Below, piece by piece: positions 14,801-26,800 of a stretch of 64,000 nucleotides of DNA. Origin of the DNA: Branchiostoma floridae (lineage: Eukaryota > Chordata > Leptocardii > Amphioxiformes > Branchiostomatidae); NCBI RefSeq assembly GCF_000003815.2, contig NC_049980.1, positions 3,325,338 to 3,389,337 on the forward strand, in the 5' to 3' direction. Made by a program: the position numbers and the translations under genes. Numbering within the stretch: position 1 is the first letter of the stretch; each line of letters starts with the position of its first letter. The notes beneath the pieces were generated by a model. The model searched no databases. It was not told the origin of the DNA and was given only the letters and a program-made list of their open reading frames with translations.

Positions 14801-17800
14801 CTCCGCGAAAGTTTCTGCATTTACAGTATTTGTTTTGCTTGGCCTAACTGGGCTTCCTCAGTGGCACAAGATAGTGTCCATCTTTTTCACTTAAATGATC
14901 AGACCAGAAGTTAATGTGGTGTGGTTGAACTGGTATTTTGACAGCATTATCTTAGTAAAGAAAGCTTGGAATAGAAAGAAGAGATGGTGCTTATCATCAA
15001 GTGATGGTTTCCAGTCCGGGGCTCGAAATACTGGGTGCATGTGCACCCAGGTGCACCCAAATATTTTCTTAGGTTTATGTATGTAAAGATATCAAAGTAT
15101 ACTAGACTACAACATAGTCTTGACATCAAAGTTAGAAAGATGATGGAAATGTCTGTCATGGTACTTGTTTAAGAATTTGATAGCTTGTAACTAAGTTTTA
15201 TTATCAAGTTATTACTTAAATTTAAGTGGTGCACCCAGAATTTTTTTAGTGCACCTAATTTTTTAAGCTGGGTGCACCAGTGCACCTAATCAAAAAAATG
15301 AATTTCGAGCCCTGCAGTCTCTATCAAACAACTATTGTAACATCAATTCAAGGATTTCTTAATCTATATTCAATGGTGAAGATCGGTAATACCTGAGGGT
15401 TTTAAAAGTCTTGCTTTAGTTTGTTTTAAGACAAGTACATTTACATGTAGGTCTTGGTTTTGACTTGCTACTGTAGTAACTGTACTATTTACTATGATTA
15501 TCATTGTTTAGGATAATGATTTGGTAAATAAAAGTAGCCCAAAGCAAATAACTATTTCTCCTAGGGCTAGAATTCGATACCTCAAAGATATCTGTAATAT
15601 TTGAAAGCAGCATTTCTCCTGGTCATCTCCAAAACAAACAAACGCTGATGGTCCTGATAATCTGGTGCTTTCCTAATATAAGGATTTAGTTTAAATCCTA
15701 TCTAATCCAGCAATTCACTGCTAGCTACACCTCACACTGTAGTCACTTCCTCTTGTTGATATGGGGGAGGAGGGCTACTCATTATCAGATTCACTTCATA
15801 AAGTTAATGAACAACTTTGATCGTAAAATGATTACTCTTCTCACCAGCTTTACTGTAAATTTGACCACTCTAAGAATTTCATATATATGTACATGATGTA
15901 TGGAACAAGGGTATAAAACTTAGCCCTTCTTTCTTTCTTTCTTTCTTTTTTTTCTTTCTTTCTTTCTATCTTCTTTTTCTTTCTTTCTTCCTTTCTTTCT
16001 TTCTTTTCTCTTTTCTTTTTTTCTCTTTTCCTTCTTTTCTTTGTTTCTTCCCTCCCTTTTCTTCCTTTTTCTTTCCTTTTATTCTTTCTTTTTTCTTTCT
16101 TACCTGTTTTTTTTTTTCATTATTTCTTTGTCTTGCTGTTTTCTTTTTCATTCATTCATTGTCTTTCCTTCTTTCTTTTTCATTCAGTCTTTGTCTTCTT
16201 TATCTGGCTTTCTTCTTTCCATTCATTTCTTCCTTCCTTTGTTTCTTTCTCTCTTTCAATGAGAACAAAAAAAAAGGAATGTTAATCAATCTTGTACAAG
16301 TTCATTGGACTCCTGTTTCTTTATTGAGAGAAAGCAGAGAGTGAGAATTTATAAATCCCTGCATTCTTGGAGTGACAGCGGTGGTGATACCGTCATTACT
16401 GAGTCTAATGAAGCCAAGCAGAGATATCAAGGACAAAGAACCCTGGAGACTGTAGCCAGCAGGCCTGCGCTATCACAGGCAATTTATGGTGATTTATGAT
16501 ACCCCATTTTGCTGAATGGGTCAGTCTTCCCTTTTCTTTCTTCCCTAAAGCTATGGGTATTGTACAGTGGTAGTCATTTCACCAAATAGAAATGGGAACT
16601 AGGATATATGAGAATTCCAAATTGGTTGTGCATAAGAATTCTCATATATCCTATATTCTACCAACCTGATGAAATTATTTTCGGAAGAAATGGGAACTAC
16701 TGGCATCTTATTATGTAGCCAATATTTTGCTTTGGGTGGACTATTTAGGGCTTAGGTCTTTAGAAGATACAATAGTCTGAATAGACCATGATCTTTATTT
16801 GCATGTTCTTGTCCACTTGAGCTAAATGCAATAGTTGTACTCTTACTAATTGATAGCATTACATTGAAGATTAAAGGTAAAAGCGTAGAGTCTGTAGTAT
16901 ATGTATTTACAGTGTAACAATTAGATAAACAGACAACTGAAGCTACTTCACCACTATATCTGTCATTTACATTTCCTCTATGGAGTTGCAAGTTTTGTTG
17001 CAGAATGTTTTCTGGTAATGTCATTATGTATACAAATGATTGTTCGTTTTCTATTGCGTAACTGTTTATATCATGCATGTACCTACATTCGGGGCACTGA
17101 TAAAAGAAATGCATGAACTATACGAATATCACTGTGTCATGAACTCTCTGATAAACAAAATGAACTTTGTTTTCTATATGGCTGATGTTACCAAAAGTTT
17201 AATGTAGGATACCCATACCTGGCCATATCTATGCTATGCAGACACACAATTACTATGTGATATATGGTAAAGCAAAATCAATATGTTGAAGGGACGTAAA
17301 GAAAAAGACTTATGTCGAAGACATGTAAAGACATGAAGAATGAACTGAACAGACTACATATGCTGTGTTATAACCAAGATTTCATTGAACACCTGTACCA
17401 GTAATACATCAATTGTCTGTTGGATTTAACTACCAATAGGGGCTATGTTTGGAATTATGCCTTAGGGCTAGTCTGAAAGGACCAAAATTGGAGCGCAAAT
17501 CGGTAACTCTTTGATCTCAAAGATAAATAGTAATTATGCACTTTCCAACCATGATTATCTTTCTACTGGGTGCAAATTTGTCATGCATAACATTTCCTTT
17601 TGTTGAGGAAATTTCATGGTTGCATTGTTATGTCTATTAAGGTCCAATGTTTCACTATTGATGTTAGAGTCTATAAGGTTGTATCAAATGTATCACTTTA
17701 ACTTAAGCTAGCATTAGGAGAAAGAACTTTTGGGGATTTTGTCAGCAATATTATAAAAAGTTTATTGCAAATTCTTGCCGTGGGCTAATTGCAGGTAACA

Positions 17801-20800
17801 CGAGAGATTCAAACAAAATAGCAAGTGTCTACTCTAGCCGAAAGGCTAACTCTAGAGTCTGGGTTATTGGGTTTCGACTTCTTTTCTGAAGACTATGGAA
17901 GACGAAAGATCTCAACTTTTCTATTATGTGTGGGTTTTGTGATGTTAGAAGAAGATTATGAATTGTTTTCTTGTTGTCACTGAATGTGAACAAATTTGGG
18001 TGGAATTTGGTGGCCTCTTCAAACAGCTCTTTTCTTTTAGTCTCTACCAGACTCCGGATCGCTGGAAAATCGTAGAAATGGAACAAATAGAGAGGAATAT
18101 AACCGGCCAGGGAACAGCTCGCGTTACTGTTGCCTAGCCGGCTATATTCCTCTGGCCGGCATACTCCTCTATTTGTACCATTTCTACGATTTTTTCCAGC
18201 GACTCGGAGTCTGGTAGAGACTACTTTTCTTTCGTGATCGTAAAACAAGCAGTTTTATATAAGATTTGTTATGTCTTCCACCATGTTTGACATGCATTGC
18301 TTGCAAGTTCTTTCACTCCCCAGGTAACTTGTTGCACCGCCCGTTCTCAATTTCAAGAGGGTGGGCACTCATTACCTCCATGAAATGTCATGGAGGTTAT
18401 ATTTTACCCTGCGTTTGTGTGTCTGTCTGTGTGTGTGTGTGTAAACAAGATAACTCAAGAACGGTTGGGTGGATTGGTTTCATACTTGGTGTGTTGGTAG
18501 TGTGTGATGAAAGCTGGAAATGATTAGATTTTGGGCCCCCTAGCAACTCCCCTTGGTACTGCAGCGCAACTTCCGGTTTTGCTATCTCGGTGTTCTGAAC
18601 ATGCTATGGTCACGATTTTTGCGTGTTAGACAGCTCTTGTGCTCAGGAAGAAGTGACATAAGTTTGGGCCCCCTAGCGTCTAGTTCTGGTTTTATTATAT
18701 ACAATCAAACCTGTACAAGTACAAGTGATTTCCTCTACTACTACATATAACCACTAGGCTATTGTGACCACTCTTTGATTTTATAGTGACTTAAATCTTT
18801 TAACTTCTTAAATTGATTCATGCCATATTGTTTTTTGTGCATATACCTTCACCCCAGACATAAAAAAAAAATTTGGACCTGTCTCTAATTTTTTGGTTGT
18901 GGCCTAAACAAAACATATAAGATGAAAATCCTAGTAAATGATACAGATTACAAAATCTACATCTTGTTACTAGACTAAGTGTGACTTTGCCGTGTAGGTT
19001 TTAAGTTCTTCAATAGAGAGAAAAATACTTCAACCCAAAGTTAAACAACTGTCAAGAAGGTGCGATTGAACCTTCCGGAAAACCTCAACAATGTCAGGCA
19101 AAAGGGGTTCAAAGCCGCAGAACAGACCGGCTAATTCAGGGAGGAAATATTTGGAGAGCGTTCTCTGCTTACTGGACAAGCAGGCTGTGACAACACAGCC
19201 CTCCCCTTCACCTTACCTGGGTTTGTTCAGCCTGGCTGTGAGAGTCAACATGGGAGGGGGGAAAACATTGTTGGAGAGGCATAGATCACTGAGTAGTAGT
19301 GACTGCTGTGTATTAGCTCCATACTTCACTTCTATTGCAACTTGTCTAAGGTTATGCCAATTAACTAAGTACATGTATAACCTCCATGAAAGATAGAGGT
19401 ATAAATTTTTTTTTTTTTTTTGTCAGTTTGTGTTCCCGGATAGTTGTGGTCAGGATAATTTAAGAACCTCTGAATGGATGGTGTTGATATTTGGTACGTG
19501 GGTAGGTGTTGGGAGGTCAAGGTTGATTTGGAGCCCCTGGTGTGTGACCTTGGTACTGCAACAGGACATTCATTTTTTTTGTATCTATTATCGTGGACAT
19601 GCTATTGTCTTGATTTTTTAGTCGCTGCTTTTGATGTAAGGGGGAAGTGGTATGGGTCTAGGCCCCCTACCAGCTTGCTCTATCTGGAACTGCAGTCACT
19701 GTGGCATTTTTCTACATTTCTACAAGGTAACAAGCTTGCTTGGAAAAATCCCTATCTAACAGCTCTAACTTTTCATTGTACAAAAATCTAGGAAAACCGT
19801 AAAGAGTATAGAAGTCAGATACAGTATGTACCGAGCAGCAAAAAAGAGTCACTGTCCAAAACTCTCAATTCATAATGCTCTATTCCCCTAATATATTATA
19901 TACTGTAAATGCATTTAAGTTCGCGGAGATTGAATTTCGCGTTAGCGGAAAAAGGACCTTTTGCTGTGGTTTTAAGTTCGCGGTACCACCATGCACTGTT
20001 AGTCTCTTTATACTGCCATGGAAAAATGTTCGTGGTGGTTTGAAGTTCGCGGTGAAACGGCCACCGCAAAAACTGCGAACATTAAACCACCGTAAAAGTT
20101 TCTGCATTTACAGTATACTGTACATGTATTTTTTGTGTGGATGTCATTTGGTGATAGCACATAATGCTCGTGGTTGAAGCAATATTGTATCACAAAAAAC
20201 AAAATTGATATTTGCCATCGATCGCAAACATTTACAGATTTGCTGTAATAGTATCACTTCATGCACATTCAGTTTCTCCCTTCTGAAAAGCTTCAAACTA
20301 TCTCTGTCAGTTCCCCAGTGTTGCACAGTAGCTTCCTGAAGGTGTTGTTGATACAAGGCACTGACCCTTGGGACAGATAACACCCAAAATAGCTCTCAGC
20401 CTATCCTAACACAGGTGGTACCAATCACATGTTCCCCTCCCATTTCAGACTGTCTTTCCTCTGTACGGCCAGTAGTCATGCACAGGGGGTGTATCAGGGT
20501 TTGTATCCAGCTTGAAATTTCCCTTGAAATGTCCCACTCAATGTTTGGGAACTGCGAACAATGTTTGTAAAATGAATGTAGGTATTGTATTGTAATGACC
20601 GCTGTTTGTTTGTAATGGAGATATCCACTTGTAGATAACTAGAGAATGTCTGGATGGATTGTTTTAATACTACTAGTAGCGTTACATTTACATGTACTTG
20701 GTATATGTGTAGGGCTTTTTAAGACATTTAGTCCATGGATTGTAGCCCTCTTGTTTTCCCCTTTAATCCTGTCATTTTAAGCTTACAAAAATACATTTTC

Positions 20801-23800
20801 ATCAATTTCAATTGTCATGAAGTTCAGATTTTTTTGACAGAAGGGTTGAAAGTTTTTCTGTCCTTACAAGCAAATATCTGTCTCAGGACAGATGGACTGG
20901 TCCTATACAGTACTGCACAAACCAAGGGTGGTTTGTCTCTTGTTTTTCTTGAGTTACAGGCAAAGATAACACCTTGTGTCCAACCCCTGACCTTTTGACC
21001 TCTTACTTGTGCTGGGCAGGTGTCAAGCTTTAAGATAAAAAATCCACTGATGGCTCACTCTTGAGAAATTGCTTTCATTCAGTGATATATGACTTGGGAT
21101 ATTATATATCATATATAATATGTGAGTTACTTTTTAAAAAAGAAAAGGAAATGCCTGAACTAGTTTTCTTTGCTTTATTAACATCATACAAAATGTTGAG
21201 TTCCAGCATTGTTGTGGTCTATTTCATAATCAAAGCATAGCATTCCACACAGCCATACAGCAAATAATTTTAATCCAAAAAGAATAACACTTCTAACTGT
21301 AGCTGTAGTTAACAATTTCTCTTTCTCTGCTTCCATGTATTTTTTTTATGGAAGAAAATGCGCACACAGATGCCATCCATTACTATTTATCAAATCAACA
21401 TGGCCTTACACGCCACTAAAATTGATTATTGAGGGGACAATCTGTCATAATTGCAGTTCACATAATAAAGTTATGACAGTCACGAATGAGGCAAACGACA
21501 GATGGTTTGCACAAAGGTTCCAGTGGGACTCAACTGTTGGGTAACCTCTGGCATTTTTATTACTTTAACTGGCTTAATTTTGCGAGAGTAGGAATAATGC
21601 TGAAAGGACTAGGTGCAATGGTACAATGTATTGATAAAACACATGAAGGGAAAGGTTCGGAGCAATAAGATTTGTAAGTTGATGGCATTTGAGCCCCACT
21701 GTTTAATTAATTGTATATTGTGGCTGGCATTTAAATAACAGAATGGGCATATGAAGTATGAAGTAAAATGTATGAAGCAGTTGCAAAAGGAGCAAACATA
21801 TGCCGTAAAAGATATCTCGGAAAAAGGAATCCGATACTAATGTGATAGAATGCCAAAGTCAATCAAAAAAATAAAAGAAGGAGTAAGAAAATAAGAATGT
21901 ATTATTTGGTCTATCAATGTCATACTCTAAATCACTGTGCGCTAAATCAGATTTCTCAATGATGGCAACTTTTTTTACCAAACATTTTTATTCCTATGAT
22001 CGATTTACAGTTTGGAGGTCCCAAGAGGATGTCATCCATGTAATCAACATGGCCTGACAGAAATTTTAATTTCCATTTAAGTGGAGTAACAAGATAGATG
22101 TAGAATATTTGTCGTGCAAATAGAAGTTGTACATCCCTTTTCTTCACAACTGCCATACCACGACTTTATCATGTAATTTTGACAAATTGTCCCCTTCCAT
22201 AATCAATTTTAGTAGCTTGAAACAGAAACTAATGGAATAACAAAGCAATTGAAAGCTGCTTGTCATCCACAAAGCTGATGAAAGTTCTCTTCAGTGTTCT
22301 AAATGTACAAATCTGTAATTAGATTTCGTGCCAATTTGTTACATCTGCCATTTTGGACCTCATGTTACAAAAGGTCCTCTTTGCCATTTTGAAACAATTT
22401 TGATCAGGTAGACACCAAATTGGGGAATGTTGCCAAACTTTGCCGTACCAGATGGCGTATAAGGCAGTACCCATCTCTGTTTCTGTAGCCCTGGGCCACA
22501 CAACTATGTGCAATGATCACTACAGCAAGGGGCTGGTAGTCAGGCTTTTAGCCAGGCATATGTCATCAATTGGACGCACTGAAAATGATACGAAATTGGA
22601 TGCACTAGATGCCCTTAAGAGGCCCTTACACTGGGGAGCAGATCCTCTGACAAGCATGAAATTCTAATTGACCAGGGATGCCACTAGACCACAGTTGAAG
22701 ATTGTGACATCTCTGACAGCAATTTGCCCATCAGGATACCTCAGAACCATGGAAGGTTGATGCCCCCTGACCCCCCTACAAATAGTACACTACTGGCGTC
22801 TGTAGCGTTCTCCAAGTGGTAAATCTCAGTCAAGAAATTTGGACCCCTGTAATAAAATCCTAGCTAAGTAAAAGCCAGCTGGTAGTAGTGTGTGTTTAAC
22901 TGCCATACTCTTTCCCAAGTGCTGAGTGCTAAGCAGAGAAAGCACCATATACCAATTTTTTAAAGTCTATGGTATGACTCTGCCGGGCATCAAACTCACA
23001 CTCTTTTCACTTGGCCATTGGATGATAGTGGTCCAAAGTAGTTACCGACTAATTAAAAACAGAAACTCAACTGTTCGGCTGCTACCAGTTGAGGTACAGG
23101 GACAAGGACAGTGTGGAATTTTTGTCAATCCCAACAGCTAAAATTTCTGTATGGTTCACCAGACAGCCCCCCCCCCCATGTAAGCTTAAAAAAAAAAGAC
23201 CTTTCATTTATGCATTTTAAAAGGTACAACAGTGTTGATCTGTAGAAGTGAACTGTATAAATGCAAGAGCAGGATGTGAAACCAAATCTGGTAAATGTAG
23301 TCAGAGTCAAAGGTATGGTACTACTAGTGTTACACATACACACGTGTAAAGTATGTGAGAGTTGTGTTCTGATTGAAGAGGGTGGGGGTGCCAGCAATGC
23401 TTTATCATGCTGAATAGAGGAACTCCCAATGTATTACGCTAAAGTCAAGGAAGGAAATTACGCAAAAGAAAGATGCGTTAGAGATGACTTTCCCTACGAG
23501 TTAAGGGAAATTGAAAGAGGCTACCTACATGTACATGTACGCCTTACAAAAAATAGGCATTTAGGCCCACATTCAATGTTGCACAGGATATTTGAGTTAA
23601 CGCAAAGGAATTTGCTGATGAATTGGTATTGAGGAGTGGTATTGAAGGATACCAGAACCATGGCGATACCAAGGGCTCGCACAGTCAGTTGTAAACGGCA
23701 GGCCCACCTTTGACACTTTGTCAAACACGGTCTATTGTTATCTGGGGGGTTGTTTTGTCGACTCTTTATATCCACAGGAAGACGGTCGACAGGAATGTTT

Positions 23801-26800
23801 ACAAACATATCAATCAGGAAACTTTATTCCTGTTAATGTTATTGATAAACAGTTATTTGTTTAACCCTCCGAGTTTCAAGGCCAGAGCTTGGCTTTATGT
23901 ATAATTGGCATTTAACCAGTTATTCTTCCTGTTACTGTGAGTTTAGGATGGAGCATTTTTTTGGGTCAATAAACGTCACTCAAGAAATAAGATACATGTA
24001 TGCTGTAAATTGGGCATTTTACAGTGTTACAAGTGATGCAATGGAATTGGACTTTAACTTTTTTGCTGTGGCCCTCCTTCCAACAAAAGAATCCAAGCTA
24101 TCAAGGATTTCTTGAATGTATGTTAGTCTACAGAAGTTCCGTTAAAGGGACAGGTTCTTCCAAATCTTGTCATAGTTGAAAGTTTAACTGAACAGTTTTG
24201 ATGTCTACAATCCTGTCTATAGTGACCACCTGAACTGTATTGATTGATTGATTGATTGATCAATCATGTTGTGTATTGGTTCACAGAAGTTCAGTAATGT
24301 TCTCCCGAATCTTGTCATAGTTGAAAGTTACTGAACAGTCTTGATGTCCACAATCCTATCTACAGTGACTACCTGAAATAAATTAATTGATTAATTGATT
24401 GACTTATTGATTGATTTTGTATTGATCTACAGAAGTCCAGTAAGGGCCAGGTGCTCCTGGATCTTGTCTTCAAGAAGCTGCACCTGTTGGAGAAGGACTT
24501 CTTCGGCCTGAGGTTCTTGGACAGTCAGGGTCAGACGGTGGGTTCTTCATTCTTGCATGCTTCTTCTAAAAGTAGTGTGTGTAGTACTGTAAATGCAGAA
24601 ATGTTCGCGGTGGATTAATGTTTTCGGTTTTCGCGGTGACCACTTCACCGCGAATTTAAAACCATCGCGAACATTTTTCTATTATGATATTAGATTGCAG
24701 TCTATGGTGATACCGCGAACTTAAATCCACCCTGAAAAGTACTTTTTCCCACTGCCGCGAAATTAAATCTCTGCAAACTTAAATACATTTACAGTAATTG
24801 GTTAGTGACCCAGAATCTGGACCAGGAGGTTGGGAGTTTGAATCCTGAATGTGTCGCACACCCTATGTGCTCGCTACGGGAAAGGTGGCAGTCCTTATCA
24901 GGATGGGACGTTGAGCCGTAGGTCACTATTTGTGCTTGTCAAAATGAGCTCTTACCCTGAGAGAGAATTACCCTGTCACGTGTACCAGAAACTTGTTGGT
25001 TGTGTTTGTAGAGCATTCTCAAAATTTGGTCCTGCCTACAGTATATAAAGTTACTTAACTGTCTTAACTGTATAAACATGCCCGTAGCCAGGGGGGGTTC
25101 GGAAGAACCCCCCCACACGCTGAAAAGGTCCGCTTTTTCATGCATGAAGGTCCACTTTTTCATGTCCAAGAATTTTTTTCAAAGGCATGACTGATTTCCA
25201 TTTTTTACTTATAGACATTTCATTCAATCTTAGTGAGTCTATCAGCAAAATTTGCCCAAGAAAGTGCAGGAAATGGCTTTTCAGAGGGTCCAGATTTCAA
25301 AATTTCCCCGGACCTCCATTCAGTCCATTGCGACGCCTCGCGCCTTTGGTGTCAGACATGGTGAAAATAACTGCCTCAAAGACTTGTGTATTTTGATAGA
25401 AATTCCATTAAACTTAGCCAGCAAATTTTGCCCGTCAAAATGCAGGAAATGGGGTTTCAGAGGGTCAATATTTTAAAAATTTTCCGGGGGAGCATCCCCG
25501 GACCCCCCTAGGCAGCTCACGCCTTCGGCGTGAGTCTCGCGCCTGCGCCGCTCGCGGCGCTCAATGGTCCCACAAGTACTAAAAAGAACCCCCCCAACCA
25601 AAATCCTGGCTACGGGCATGATAAATACTGTATGTTTGGGCCGCATCTGTAAATAGAGACGCCTACATTGTATACTGCAGTGCAATGTCAACTAGTCAGC
25701 TTTGTTGTAAGGAAGGTGACAGATGGTCAACAAATTGTTCGTTGAATAAAACAGTTCATTGTGTACAAAGAATATTGTTATTCAGTATATAAACTTGATA
25801 TCATGAAATTGATGACAAATGGTATTCACTGACAGGGACTGAATGAATCACATGAACTGCCATTCAGAGATATACTCTTTTAAGATAATATACTCTCTTA
25901 AGTTTGCCAAATTTGATGAGATTTTCTCCATGAGTTTTTCTTGATGAAAACGTTTGGGTTGGAACATTCAGTTGTATTTTTATAATTCAAGGACCTGTTC
26001 TCATGTAACTTAACATTATGTTACAGCACTGGTTGGAGCCCACCAAGCCCTTTGTCCCTCAGTTGGAAAGTAAGTGTATCACCATCTCTTCTTTCTGACT
26101 GTTATAGTTTAGGCCACCGCAAGTAAATTTTATGGCTGACATCAGCGCGCGCATTAATTTTTGCCTGATTTCAGAAAAAAAATAAAAAATTTTTTCTTCT
26201 GCAGGGATGGTCAACATGACGATAAAGTACCAAAATGAGCAAATATATTGTGTTGTAGCCTAATAATTGAACTTGTAGAATTGACACTTGCGAGGTACCA
26301 GGACTGTAGTTGTAGAAATGAAACTTATTGGATAGTTGTAAAAGTGACACCAATATGGAAGCTATGAGTTAGGATAACAACTTTGTTGGTGATACCAGTC
26401 TATCACTCCAGTGTCACTTTTACCACACCAGTACATGTTTAATGCCTTGTTGACTCTGATACCATGTTTTGTCCCTTTAATTCTTGTTACAACATTCATC
26501 ACAACTTTATGGTGTCTATTTTTAAAAATGTAGCCATCTTGTTTTTTTTCTCACCCTATCGCACTATTTTTGCAATCTGTAGAGGATGTCATCCATAAAA
26601 TGTACTTGCTGTAGCCTCACATAATGTTCAAAATACCACACTTTTACATAAACAACTTGTCTGAGAGTTTGTACATTCCTAACACAAGAATTCGAGTTAT
26701 TTCTAGCCAGTTGTTGTCGGCTGTTTCATCAATTTCTTTGGTTTTCCCTACAGCCGACCCGCCGTACCGGCTGTACTTTGGAGTGAAGTTTTATGCGGAG

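Noticed and set aside
16041..16344. Hydrophobic Phe/Ser/Leu-rich small proteins
   Set aside because: They are translations of the CTTT-rich tract.
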